DNA of 64,000 bases from Acholoe squamosa (GCA_949317995.1 OX439043.1:743501-807500); one strand, 5' to 3'; shown: positions 36,601-51,400, numbered from the stretch's first letter. Numbers and translations are program-made. Notes: generated by a model not told the origin, from the letters alone.

Positions 36601-39600
36601 TCTTCCTTGGTCGCTGTGCATCATAAGGGGAACACCCAAATGCAGCACCCAGCCTTTCACAAACGCTTCCGCGCATGTGGCGGCTTTGTGATTAGGAAGA
36701 GGGAACACCCGAGTGTACTTGGTATAATAGTCGGTTACGACCATCATGCAAGTATTGTCTCGGGGCGTTGTCTTGATTCCGCTGATGATGTCTATCGCCA
36801 CTCGAGCGAATCTGACACCAAACAATTCCTGGGATAAGGGTTGCTTCCCCAGGCCGGGTCCCGGCTTGTTTTTACAACAATCCGGGCAAGTGGCGATCCA
36901 CCGGAGCAGGTCGCCTCTCATTCCAGGCCAGTAGTAACGCCTTTGTAGGCGCTCTATTGACCTCTTCTTACCGAAATGGCCGCTTGTTTGGTGACCATGG
37001 CAATAATACATGATATCCCTCCTCATCGGGGTGGGTATCACTATTTGCAACAGCCTACTGTTGGTGGGAGTTGTCTTCCACCTACATAGTATGCCATCTC
37101 GGATCTCTAGCTCGGTCCATTGGGCTAGCAATCGCCTAGCTTCCCTATCTTCTAGGGATACTAGTGGCCTTGCCGGTTTAATACCTGACCGTAGGTATTC
37201 CATTATGCGCGCAGTGGTGGGATCCGACTGTTGGAACTTCTTAATGGTCTCCGGGGACCAATCGAGATAGCTACATACAGCCTCCTCCCAGGGGATACGG
37301 GGGGTGGTATAATTGAATACCAACCCGGCTACCACAGCATTGTGGGCTCCGCAGTCTTCACAAGTGGCATTTTGGCACCTTCGGATAGGTCGCCTCGACA
37401 AGGCATCCGCATTGATGTGTTTAGCACCCGGTCGGTGCTCTATTTGTTTATGCTCCAATCCAAACTCGGATAGATGAGCTAACCATCGTCCAATCATCCC
37501 CTCGGCGTCCTTAAAGTTAAGGAGCCACCTAAGAGACGAATGGTCTGTTCTTAAAGTGAAGTCACTTCCCCAGAGGAAATGCTTAAACTTCTTCGTTTAC
37601 ACCACCACCGCGAGGAGTTCCTGCTTGGTGGTACAGTAATTACGCTGGGTCTTGCTTAGCGTGTTGCTAGCGAATGCTATTGGGACTTCTACTCCCTCCT
37701 GGACCTGAGAGAGAGCTGCCCCAATTGCATCATTGCTCGCATCGGTGTCTAAGATAAAAGGTCCCTCGGGAGTGGGATATTTCAACACGGGTGTGTTCCT
37801 AAACAAATCTTTTATTTTATTAAAAGATTCTTCTTGCTCGCTGGTCCATGGGAATGGGTCCCGTGCCCTACCCGGGGTCCAGTGAGCTAAGCACTGCATG
37901 GGAAAGCTGACACGAGAGTAATTCGGTATGAAATCACGGTAATAGGAACAAAATCCTAGAAATGATCTCACCTCCTTAGCACTCGTGGGTCTCTCCCAAT
38001 TCTCTACAGCTTCTTATTTCTCTGGATCTGCGCTCACCCCGTTAGGGGTGATGATCCTTCCCAAGTATGTAATTGTTTTCTTAAACAGATTACATTTCTT
38101 GGGTTTGAGTTTAAGACCGTTTGATAGTATCCGGTCGAGGACCATTTGCAGATTTGCATGGCATTCCTTGAACGACTTGCCGAACACGACCACGTCGTCC
38201 AAGTAGACCAAACATTTCTTCCACAAAAGATCACTCAACAAGGATTCCATCATGGCCTCGAACGTAGCGGGGGCGTTACACAATCCGAAGGGTAGGACAT
38301 TATACTCGAATGGCCCCATATGACTGGAGAACGCTGTTTTCTCCATGTCATCAGGGTGCATCGGTATCTGCCAGTATCCGGATTGTAAGTCCAAGGTACA
38401 GAACCATTGGTTCCCGCCCAAGCTATCTAACGTCTCGTCTATCCTTGGTAGGGGATACAAGTTTTTCTTTGTCATACCGTTCAGTTTTCGGTAGTCGACA
38501 CAAAAGCGGATTGTACCGTCTTTCTTAGTGGTCATACACACAGGGCTGGACCAGGGACTCGTGCTCGGCACGATGACCCCTAAGTCCAACTGTTTTCGTA
38601 TTTCCTCTTCACAAATTAACTTCTTCTTGAGAGGAAGTCTACGATACGGGATTTTAAAAGGTTTCTCGTTGCCCACATCTATGGTGTGCAACACCTTGTC
38701 GGATCTACCCACCGGTCCTCCTTCCCTACCAAAAGCACTCTCGTACTTTTGTAGGAGTTTCGCTAGGCAATCCTTATCCTCCGTATTCTGTAGATCTGAT
38801 TGGTCAATCAGCTTTTGGAATTCTTCATCCAAAGGATGCTTACTAACGGTGTTTAGTGGTTTATTGAACTTAGCCTCGGCGACGTGTTCAACCGAACTCA
38901 TCCTACCCACACTGTCGCCTCGCTTCAAGTAGACCACCGAACCACTTCGGTTAGTCATGGGTAATACAGTCCAAGCTGCATTAGCCACCAATGTATCCAC
39001 TGAGTCCAACCCGATACTCGACAAATACACCGTGTCGGGTTCATAGACTCCAGTTTCATTCCTTTGGGCCAATGATCCGCCACAAAGGACATCGCAAGTG
39101 GTACCCGGTGGGATCTTCACCCTGTGTATCACTGATGCAACCGAAGACACTTGTCTCAATACGCATTGGACATGCAAGCCATACGGGTTCCGTATACTCA
39201 TCATACCATCCCTCGGGTCCAAGACGGCCCCGTATAAGCTTGCAAAATCCAGTCCGAGGATTCCGTCATCACTAACCTCTGCTATAGTTGGCGAAAGAAC
39301 AAATTCTTTGCCTCCTATACGGACAGGCAGAAACGTCCTACCAAAAGTACGCATACTGCTTCCGTCGGCTGTGCAAGCATTTACCCCCGTTTTGAGGTTC
39401 TCATGGCTGCCGGCCACCGAATCGAAGAATCTTTTGGACACACAGGAGTGGCTGGCTCCAGTATCCACCAAGAATTCCCCTACCCGGCCTTCCACAGATA
39501 TGGGTACATACCACCGTCTCCCCCCTAAAGGAGAGGGGTTACTGGTAAACTAGTGAAAGTCTCCCGAATCACCAAGATTCAATCCGAGTCCTCTCAGAAA

Positions 39601-42600
39601 TTCCAGACACGGATGACTTGGGGGAAGGCGTGTCCCACACACTCGGATCAACTCTTTGATCCATCCTTCCTCTCCCCCAGTGCGGCCACTCGCCTCCATA
39701 TGCTCACTCCCATACACATAAGCACTAGGGTCCCTGGCCCCGGCCAAGGTGCAGGGGTGCGCACCCACAGCCACCCGGCCTCCAGGTGTATTTGATTCGA
39801 AATCTTCCACCGGGTCACCCCCGGTACCCAAGCTGCTAGCCGAGCCTGCTGGTGCAATAGGACCTAGCTGGCGTCTGCTAGTTATCACTTGGGACCAATA
39901 GCTTAAGTCCAAAGTTGGGGGTCTTAATACCCCCCTAAACAATCCTGTATCCGGTGCCCCCATTTGAGGTGTACCCGGATACAATTTTACGATGCCATCA
40001 CCGGTGGCACCGTCCATCAGACTGGGTGTCGAGAAAACACTTCTGACACCCTCTGGATTGTACATTTGTTGTTGACCGGGTTTCCAGTCTAACAACAGAT
40101 GCTGGGATGTAAAGTCATCCTCTTCGAATCCCTCTAGCCCAGGGCTGGGGGGATCCGCTTCGGGTTTCCCGAGGCTTTCGGCCAATGTGGCCGCGCTCCA
40201 CCCCCCAACCAACTGGTCACGGCACCAGTGTAATGGTTCGTATCGACTTATATGTTGGGTGGCTCGTTGGCTCGCTTAACACTAGAGATACCAACACAAC
40301 ACGAGTAGTTCGGGTTGGGCAATGCCCCAGATACCCCTACCTCTCGGGTAGGACTTATTCAGTTTGTCAACAGGTTATATTGAGCGTCTTGACTGGACCA
40401 TGTCCAGTCCCCTTCTGCCGCTCGTCCGGCTTTTAGTAGAAGCTGGACGCGAGGCATGGTGCTGCCCCCTCTTGTACCAACGAGGTATCGCAAAGCGACA
40501 CCTAGCTGGCATAGAAGGAACAAGTACCACACAAACACGTCTCTCGGATGAACGGCACTAATATATATACAACGATGCCGGCCCCTACAGTATTTCTAAT
40601 TGTACTAGTTGAGAATACATTTAACCCTTCATTAAAAACAGAAAATGATGATTTCACTAACTACTGTTCTCTGGCCACTTTAAGACAAAGCCTCCACCTT
40701 TGGTTTTGTTTTAATTACAATTCCTCATAACACAGTGCATTACTGTATGCTTTCTGGAGCTTCAATGCAAAACTTTTGTTAGAGTATCCCCTTACCTGTG
40801 TCACATAGTACTGGTAGTACCTGAAATGAACTAAACACATGGGATATCAGTTACACATGTGTTATAGTACCATAGTACTGGTAGTACCTGAAATGAACTA
40901 AACACATGGGATATCAGTTACACATGTGTTATAGTAACATAGTACTGGTAGTACCTGAAATAAACTAAACACAGGGGATATCAGTGACACATGTGTTATA
41001 GTAACATAGTACTGGCAGTACCCGAAATAAACTAAACACAGGGGATATCAGTGACACATGTGTTATAGTAACATAGTACTGGTAATACCTGAAATGAACT
41101 AAACACAGGGGATATCTGTTACACATGTGTTATAGTAACATAGTACTGGTGGTACCTGAAATAAACTACACAGGGGATATCAGTGACACATGTGTTATAG
41201 TAACATAGTACTGGTAGTACCCGAAATAAACTAAACACAGGGGATATCAGTGACACATGTGTTATAGTAACATAGTACTGGTAATACCTGAAATAAGCTA
41301 AACACAGGGGATATCAGTGACACATGTGTTATAGGGGATATGAGTGAGGTGCCACATGTGTTATAGACATTGATAGATAAAGCAAGTCCAGTGGTAATAT
41401 AGCACTGTAAACCTCTACACTACATGGAAAATAAACTACTACTGGTATAACTCCATGCATTGATGCACCTATTGCTTGTCATCATGGCAACCACAATGAG
41501 AATTCCAAGAACTAGATTGCAGTTGTAGGTATTCTACTCACAAATAGGAGGTCACTATTGAGGTATGTGGTTATAACCAGTTATTCCACGATTTCTGGGA
41601 TTCTGAGTGCTTTTTCTGTATATTCCAATGCACATACCTGTCGATATTGCACACCATGAAGGCTGTAGCATCAATTTTGTAAGGTGTGTGGTTATCCATG
41701 GATAACCTGCATGCCTCTCATGTCCTTACATGTCATATGTTACATGTTAAAACCCACGAAATTTACAAGGCCAGGGTAGGGGTCGAACCTGCAGTCTCAC
41801 ATCCCAAATCCAACTCCCTATGCATTGCACCACAGGGACTGACGGGAGAAGCTTGGTTAGAACCACTTCTTGATATGATACAAAGCCCGGGGAGGCGACG
41901 ACTGTGGGCTGTCCACTACATTCAAAGATAGCCAAGCCGAGAAGGCCGATGAAGGAGGAGACGCGGTGGTCTAGTGGTTAGCGCATCGCGCTCAGCTGTC
42001 GAAGGTGGGCGGATCGAGTCCCGGTCCGGACGCGTCTTTTTTTCGCCGTGTGCGCTGCAGCTGTCCGCTGCCGGGCAACGAGGTGTATTATACACAAACA
42101 TAACATAACATGTAAGGCTAATTACACTCGGGCTATGTAATTATCCTTCACTAACACACACTCGTCATGAATTATCCATTGATTACTTGTTCAGTATAGA
42201 TATAATGATATTTTCCACTTACCCCTGGGAAGGTTCCAGGTGGAGAACAGAGTCTGTAGTGTGTGGTTAGTTCCTGGATCCACCACGAGGTGGACATGTA
42301 GAGGCCCCTGATGGTAGAATATCACACTCTTTAACAGCTCCACTACATCTCGAGCTGCTGCGACACCCAAACACACGAGGCCTATTTGTATCTGTACAAA
42401 AATGGAGGTATATTGGTAAAACATACCTTTGGCAAAACCTATCCACACAGCAGGCACATGATACCTAGAACAATGCTCACAGCATCTAAATACCTCCATA
42501 AACTGTGGGTGTGTGTGGGAGTCCCAAAGTCCATAACTAGTTCTATTCCAAAAGATCTCCTAGCCAGCTACTACTCAATATGTCAATATCCAGTTAGGGT

Positions 42601-45600
42601 CACAGTAGTCCGTCCCCCCTTTAGTCCTGTCTTAGTCTGGTCCTGGTCAGACTCTCAGTGAAGTCTGCTCCCTGAGCCCTCTCCTCCTGACTGTTCTATA
42701 CCCTTCTCTGACCAATAACTAGACTTTGCTCCCTGAGAGGCAGCTACTCCGTGTTTCCAATAATCTGTAATAATGGCGGTATATTGGTAAAACCCACTAG
42801 AGACCTTTATGTATCTGTATAATAATCAGGTCTGAGAGGAGGCTGAGAAGACCCAGACTTAGAACATACCCTGTACTCAAGAGTATCAACATGGATATAT
42901 ATTTAGACGGCATTAGAAGTATACCCAGGGCCATTTCTGACCCTGCTTGCCTGTGATCAGTGGACCATGACCACCATGGACTGGTGTGCATCAAAGCAGA
43001 ACATCAGTTGATATGACTGTGTGTGTGCTACTGAGGTGTGAGTGCAACCCCCCTGCACCTATCCTTACCTACTGTACAGTGTACTGTTAGGGAAGCCACA
43101 TTTAAATATGTTTTACATCAGAAAATTGCTAATAGCTTGAAATGGAAGGTTCATATCCTAAACATTTTAGTATTTTCTTGTAGAGGAGGCTTTGAACTTT
43201 TTTTTGAGTGAATTCACTTTATTTGTCTTAATACTTAAGCAGGTACATTCGTGAAGGTAGAAGCAATATTATTCTCAATCACAGGTAACCTTAGTTGAGT
43301 GAAATTATACCTTTGGTTATATACATTAAGTCTTACAATAGAATAGAGCAACAGTAAGCATTGTTATTACAAAAGGATTGTCAAGTAAACATAGGCAAAC
43401 AGTGGTTAGTCAGTCCTCATCATAGGGTAGTAAACCTTTCATGAGAGTAACCGTATCATTTTTAAACTTAGTGAATTCAGGGGTTTTTCTTCTATCCCTA
43501 GATAAGGAGTTCCAAGTAATAGCACCATGGAATTCAATACTCCTAGCATATGATAAACAGTTTGGGGTAATAGTTTTAACAGTGGGAGCATCATGTAGTC
43601 GTGTGGTTATATTTCTCTTATCACTATATATGTCACATCTCGATCTATTATACATGTAGTTTACTAGGTGAGCATATCTTCTATCTTCTAGCAGATTAAC
43701 ACCAGTAATATTATGAACATATCTAGTATTAGTTAAGTGAGGAACCTTTAAACATATCTTCAAACATCTATTTTGAGCATATTGGAGGGTATCCAAAAAT
43801 TTATCATAGGTAGTCATAAAACAGATATCGCCATATTCCATATAAGGTAAAATAGTTGATTTGTAGATTTGGATTGCTATTTTGATATCAAGGTATCTTC
43901 TTAATAAACACAATTTGTAAGTCTTATATGCTATGGTTTTAACTTGATTGCCCAAATGCAGATTATAGTGTAGGAGGGGATCCAGTGTTACGCCTAGGTA
44001 TTTATAGCTGGGCACCAATTGAAGAAGATGTTTATTTAGCCTGATATTAGCTGTAAGAGTATTCGATCTCCTTGTACTTGAGGAGAAGAACATAATTTTA
44101 GTTTTAGAGGCATTGATAGAAAGTTTATTTTGAATACACCATGTTTCGTAAGAATCTAGATCAATTTGAAGATATGTTTTTTCTTTACCTGAAAGTATGC
44201 CATTGGCAAAGGTAGTTTGATATCTGTTTTCTAAGTAATTTTTAAACCAATGGTAGGTTATAGATCGGATGCCATAGTGATGAATTTTAGTTAGAAGGAC
44301 AGAATGGTCTACAGTATCAAAGGCTTTCCTTAGATCGATAAACGCAGATATTGTTGAATTTCCCACATTCAAATTTCTTTTAATATCATCAGTAAATTTA
44401 GCTAATGTATCCACCGTACTGAAACACGATCTAAAACCTCCTTGCTTAGGTGTTAATATATTTTCTTTAATCAAGAAGCCATATACATGGTTATGCACAA
44501 TTTTTTCTAATAATTTACAAGGTAAAGGTAACAGCGATATAGGTCTATAGTTGTTAACAAGTTTCAGATCCCCCGTCTTAGGGATAGGGGTGACCTTCGA
44601 AATCTTCCAGGAGTCAGGAATACAATTCTGGGAAAAGGATAGATTAAAAACTTTGACTAGTTTGGAGGGGGCATGCTTAAATACGGTTTTTAATATTGTA
44701 CTGGAGATATTATCTATAGCTGAGGATTTGATTATGTTTATGTCATTTACCAATTTTGTTACCTCTTGGACATTAGTTTCAATATTATCAATTTGGTTAA
44801 TCACACATTCATCATAAGGTTTCCAAGGTATAAATAGATTTTTGGCAAGTTGAGGACCAATATTAGCAAAGTGCTGATTGATAAAATCTGGAACTTTTTC
44901 ATCATCAATAGGGGCATTATTATTTTCATGATCTATCAGAGACATTTTGTTTGAACGATTTGGGTGGCCTGGTAATGAATTATTAATAGTTCTCCAGAAT
45001 TATTTGTGATCATTTTTATAAGTTTCAAGTTGTTCCTTAAAAAAGTTCCTCCTCGCTTTATCTATAATCTTATTTGATTTATTACGAACTTCACATGAAA
45101 TTTTCCAATCTTCATCATTACCAGAGCGCCTAGCTTTCCAAAGTTTGGCATTTTTATCTTGGATAGTCTCATATACATTTTGGGACATCCACGGGTCTCT
45201 TTATTTATTTACCAGAAACCCATGAACTGGACAATGTTTATCTAGGGTTTTTCTTATAGCAGATAATAATATAGATCTTCTCATATTTAATTTTCCATTT
45301 TTTTCTTACTAGGAATACAAGAAGATAATCTGTTATAGAGTTGTTACAGACACCAGAATATATATATATAATTTCTTCTTAAGTTGGTAAAAATTAAATC
45401 TAATATTGCCTTCTTCGCGTGCCAGCCTTAATTTCTTGGTTTAAACCCATACCCTTCATTTTGTTCAAAAGGTCATGCACAATATCATTATCATCAGTAA
45501 CATTAAAGTTAAAGTCACCCATGGGTATAATTTCATATTGGTCTCTATCATCAATCGAGGAAACTGCCTCAATTAGAGCTTCAATAAAATTAACCTTAGA

Positions 45601-48359
45601 CCCATCAGGAGGTCTGTATACATTAAATAAGAGAATTGGTTTCATGTGGTCCTTGGTAACAACAATACAGTGAAGCTTGATGTCAGAGTCAGAGCGAAAA
45701 AGTGTAGAGAACATGTTATAATCATGTTTTACCCCATGTTTAATATAAATACATACACCACCACCAATCTTTATGTTTCCTCTTACATCTAAGACCTGTC
45801 TATCTAACCTATAGCGTGTGTATCCAGAGAATTGATAATCGGTTTCATAATCTTCGCTCTTAAACCATGTTTCAGAGAATGTAAAGACTTCGAAGTTAAC
45901 CGGATAGATTTCAGCACAGATACTAGCATAATTACATTTGAAACTACGAGCATTCATATGCATAAGACGTAGACCCTTGGTGCCTATAAGACTATTCAAG
46001 GAAATGTGTTGCATGAAACAAGTAATACAGAGTTATCATATACAAGATCAACATGCATCACAAAGCAAAATTTCCATTCAAAATCACAATAGGGGCCCCC
46101 CTAGGCTCCATATACAATTCACAAAATATGTACCACAAAAGGGGCATAGGCCTTATTGCCGCACCCTATACCGGTATAATATGTTTTCATTGGTTGATAC
46201 CAGTGGTTTGACTACTGCAGCATATCAGCAGTTTTAGATAATAAAGAAGAAATAGATACACCATTCGAGTGTATCAACAGCATACACTATCAACAGTGTA
46301 TGAAATTATATTTTGTCTTTTCTAGTATCCTGCAGTCGGATTTATTCAGATGTTGGAAGTGGGTTTTCATGTGTATGCTTGTATCTTATTTTCATGAGCA
46401 TTACCCCAAGCTTATTAGCACATTTATATTGGTTATGGGCCACATTGTTTATGGATATTTGGTCCTTCTGACCTAAATGGAAGCCTGCACCATAGGTAGT
46501 GTGGTATGTGGCCTCATATAGGTACTTTCCTTGTGAGTTGACTAGAGGTTGGAGAAAGTTGGGTTGAGCAAACTTGATTTCAAGTAGTTGAGACATTACC
46601 TCCTCGTCAATGTCATACCAGTCATTTGTTTTGTTGCATTGTTTGGCTGCATACATACTGTCTATAGGGGATTTAGCAGTGAGCACACATCTCAGGATAT
46701 TCATCTGGTTGCTAACTATACACATTTTTGCATGGTAGGTTCTTTCCACAGAATCATATTGCTGATTTTCAAAAGTAATGGGACACTTGTATAGATTCGA
46801 GAAAATAGAATGTTCCCCTTGGAAGGCCAGCCCGTCTGGAGTTTCAACGGTTTTTGCATTCATCAAGGATAAGTCGTGTGATAGTTTGTTGATGTCCTTA
46901 TATGAGTACTGTTGGCCTTCAATCACCAGTTTGTGCCTTTAACACTACAGTTGATCCCCTTGTTCCTGGCTAGAGCCTGGATGGCCCTGAGGACTTTCTG
47001 CATTCTCTTCTCTTCTGGTGTAATGTCGTCAGCTAGATGAAGCCCCTTCCATGCAAGGTTTCCTTGGAGTTTTTTGATATTCCCATACATGCTCAATTTA
47101 TATTGTGGTGAGGAAAAGACAATAACTACTGGCCTATTAGGTACCTTGAAATGAGGATTCTTTTTTTGTTGAGGACTTGGTGTTTTCCTTTTAACTCTAC
47201 GATATACTGCTTCAGCAGCTGTATTGTTGAAGTCTAATGACAGGTCATTGAGGAGCTGATCCAAGGTCTCTCGTAGACTCGCAGGCTTATCTTCATCCAA
47301 ACCTTCGAGTATAAGAATTTTTTTCTTACATTCAACATCTAGGCGTGTGAATTGGTCTTCATGTTTATCAGCTACATTACGAATTTTACTTGTGTCTGAT
47401 TCGTTTTTCAGGATTTGGTCACTATGACCTGACACGGTTTCATCAAGTTCAGTGAATTTCTGTTCTATCTTTGGGATTGTCATTGTGTCACTAGCAGGGA
47501 AGCCATTGGGGCCAAACAGTCTAAGTTCCATTCCTCGCAACAGCCTTACAGTACTTCAATTTATGGATTCTTGAGATTTCAGGCATGCTTCTAATTCGTT
47601 TACCTTGTCTACCAGGTCTTTAGTGGAGGCTCTGTAGTTTAATTTGGGTAAATAGGTTGTTTCTTCTCCTTCGGAGTCAGAATTTTCAGTTTGCAAAGTG
47701 TCAGATTTGGTTTTACCGGAAGCTGCCATCTTGGATCTAGTCGGATAAGGTAGAGCCAGATGTGGTGATAGCTTCGTACTTCTAGTGCCTTTTTGCGACA
47801 TAAGTTTCGTACTAATACAGTCCGTGTAAGAATCACTGATAAGTATTTGGTCTCACAAATGCCATAGATGTTGTCACATACCTTTCCTATGTCATCAGGA
47901 TTATTAAATGTAAGGTGAGCAATGATGTTTTGCTGTAAAACCACCGAATGCTGCGCTCTGCCTTCACCACACGTGTTCAGCCCAGTGCCATTGTTTTGCA
48001 TAATCATGGGCTAAGATTTTCTTTACAGAATTTAACACCAAAATCAGAAATATGTTTTAGTGTTGGCTGCAGGTACACTTTATGGTCATTTGGACACAAA
48101 ATTCATGATTTACTTTACATATTTACTGTGATTCTTCCTGCTGACTACGTTCCTGGGAAAATAAATGTTCCTTTTTTTTGTATAGCTATCATCAAAACCA
48201 TAGAAATAACAGAAACTGGTAAAAAGATACATTTTTCATGCCACTTTAAAATCATCCTTGGCCCCATTATCATGCTGAATGCAGGGCTAGAAATGGCCAC
48301 GGCCATAAGGAGTGCAGTCTTCAACCTGATAATGGTGGTATATTGGTAAAACACTCTTG

Positions 48360-48429
<70 letters not shown>

Positions 48430-51400
48430 CTGGATCCGCTGAACCATGTCACTTTTGGGTTTTTTGGGTCTTTATGGATACAGAGGGCTGTAGAATAAAA
48501 AGTAGATAACCATTCTTCCTATTTTGGGTCTCATTTGAAAGGAAACATGTAGGACTTCAAAAGAAAGGCATATTTGTGCATGTCAGTCTGGTATTTTTTT
48601 AGATATGTTGGCCCGAAGTTGAAAAAAAAAAGGCTTTTTTTTTAAAATTTCCATCTTATTCCATGCCCTATAGCATCAAGCCAAGCGGTAAAAGATCACC
48701 ATAACTTTATTCATTCCTTGGTGGGGGGTCCTATCTAATATTTCCGTGTGGTTTAAAGGTGATATGTTTCAATTTTGTTTTATCCTAGAGTAGTATAGTA
48801 TGTATCAGAACGGGACTATAGCTAACTACAGGATATTACTCACTGAGGATGCAGCCAATCAGAGGCCTCTATTTGGTCACGTGACCTGGACCCCGTGGTG
48901 CATAGCCATATATGGTCATGTGACCTTGAGCTTGACCTAATTAGGGATTACCTTGGTCACATGACCCCTCATTTGCATAATAGGCCACACACCCTTGACC
49001 TAATTAGGGGAACAGGACTATAGCTAACTACAGGATGCACCCGATTATGTAAATGGGGGTTGGTTAACCACGTAACCTTTTTTTTTTTAAACAACAGATG
49101 ATTTAACTACGTGTTTTTTTTTCAGGGGGTTAAAAATAAAAGAAAGGGGGAAACCCTTGGGGTAGGGGGCCCTTGGGGTGGGAGGGCCTTAGGGTAGGGA
49201 GGGGTGGGGGGCCTTGGGGTGGGGGCCCTTGAAAATAGGGGTAAATAAGAAAAAAAAATTAGTTTATTTTTTAAGGCAAGCTAAAAGCTTGCCCAAAGAA
49301 AATTAAAAAAAGAGTGAGTAAACCTGACTTGACGCAAGTAGAACGTCGGAGTAAGGTAATGAGTGAGTGGCGCCACCTGTCGTTTTTTCTTTTACTTTTT
49401 ATTTGTACTTATTCATTCATAAATTGTGTTTGCAGCAAGCATTCACACATTGTGTGTGCAACATGCTAAGGGGAGATAAAATAAATGCTACTTTTCTTTC
49501 AAGTGTTAGCTGTGAAAAACGTGTCAAACTCTGAGTGTACGGTGAGAATGCAAAGTATGAAGGGTATATATGTCTGTCGCTCTAGTCTAAAAGACACAAC
49601 TTCTTTGTTTTTTTTGCGTCTTTTATACTTCATCATCAACAATGTATTCTAGGATGCCTGTTTGCGAGGTTAAAGCTTTTCCAACGGATCTAGGTTCTTT
49701 TCAGTAAGTATTTACCTTGTTTACCAGTATAACCATATTTTATAACCTTGGACCTGTAGAGGGAAGATCACATGTGTGGTAAAGTATTTCCATTAGTTAG
49801 AGTTATGAGATACTATGTATGTTTAATAATGACAAAAATAATTTGTATCATTACATTTTTTTCAAATATTCATTTTTTTCATTTATAAAGGTCGAGGGGT
49901 AAAAATATATCCAAAAAGGCAGACACAATGCATCTGTATAGAGTATGCATTAATGACTACATTACACCTCAATACTTTCTCAAGATGTCAAACTGTTTGG
50001 AGGCCATAATGATAGCCAAGAGGGAGAGAGCTAAAGCATCAATGGTTACTACAATTGTGAAACGACCAACAGTCAGGTTATAAATGACCAACACTTGTCA
50101 TTTTTTACTACAGAGGAAGTTTAATAGGACAGTAAAAGATGAATGTTATGGATGTAAAAACCATAAGTCAGAGGTTAAATATCATGGATGCTACTCCGAC
50201 AAGGAAGAACTTATTCCTATGTATGGAGAATGGGTATTTTCCAGGATGCTTGTCGGTGATATTTGGAATAAATTTACAAGGGTGTGTGCTATATTTGATG
50301 TTGTCAATACCCTGAATGTGAAAGAACTATACATATCTTTTCAATATGGATTATAAACGTGTATTGGCTGACAAAAGCAAGACCTTTCCAGTAGAAATTC
50401 TATAATATAACTGTGAACAAAGTAAAAATGTTGAAATTTATTATTTGTACTCATAATAACATTCATCCTAAGAAAATCTCTAGGTAACTGATGAGGGAGT
50501 AGTGTATATTGAACTGTTTGTCTACCTATGAAATGACACTTGAATAAATGTGTTGAAAAAAGAGACTTGGACAAAGGTATCAAGGGGCGAATGACCACCT
50601 AGGGGTGGTTTATTATGTAAATGAGAATTTTCATAAATAAAAAAAAAATTACTACTTCTTTCATTTTACCCTTATTTTTTTTTTAAATAAAAAATTAAAA
50701 GGATGAGAGCGGTGATGGTGTTAAATGAAAGAGGGTGAAGCGAACAAGTGGTGTCTCGTCTAAAGTAGACCTTTGATAATAGACAACAGAATAGCGTAGA
50801 ACAGCTGATATGGTTCACAAGTTTATTCTCGGTCAATACAGAAAAGATAGCAAGGTTAAATTTGTATCTGATCAACTCGACAAACACAATACATAGAGCT
50901 CTATACACCTAGACAAGGCACGGGTTTGGTTACTAGGGACGCTTTGGTTAGTTCATGGGTAACACACCAGGTGGCGACACTGCGCTGGCGCTGTGCCGTC
51001 ATGGCGAGATCATGTATCAATTTATGCTTTATAAGCTCGAGTAATTGCTCAGAATTGCTCCCACCTTCGTTTTTGGGAGTATATGGGTGCATAACTGGAT
51101 TTGGTTAATGTATAGTTATTGTTGGATGGTTACCATGGTGACGGGTGAGACGGACGTCAGTTTCGATACATTGATGCATATTCAAGATGGTGCCGGGCTG
51201 ACGCGACTGGCGGGAAAAGTCCAACCGGGCGCAGTGGCTGGCGTTCTTTGGATAAGAAACAGTGCATAACGTGTTAGCTGAACTTATCTACTGTTTATCT
51301 ACTGTTTATCACTTGATTTTATCGTAAGTAGATAAGTGGTTACGGGGTGAGCTGATATGTTATTGAGACTTGGGGTGTAAGTGGGGTTCTGAGGGGGGGC

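Larger units (their letters stand above)
31090..40589 (-). mobile_element. Full-length Ty3/gypsy LTR retrotransposon, 9.5 kb
   Basis: Two LTRs of about 362 bp (TG...CA on both), a 4-bp target duplication GTAT (31086-31089 and 40590-40593), a tRNA-type primer-binding site and a polypurine tract. Coding runs right to left: a short 5' frame, protease-RT-RNase H-integrase, then two long frames of unknown function after pol. It lies in the LARGE-like gene between exons 5 and 6, in the same orientation. LTR near-identity suggests a recent insertion, yet pol holds in-frame stops. Confidence 0.95.
43199..47801 (-). mobile_element. Decayed non-LTR retrotransposon with a NADAR-domain ORF1
   Basis: Runs right to left: ORF1 with an RRM-type core then a NADAR domain, AP-type endonuclease, reverse transcriptase, then AATAAA and a short A-run (near 43199-43225). 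Frames are broken by in-frame stops at 47556 and 45000, frameshifts near 46926 and 45404, and an internal RT deletion. The RT style ([30 protein letters not shown]) suits the jockey/CR1-like group, but I cannot place the clade. It is inserted in the intron between exons 2 and 3. Confidence 0.88.
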
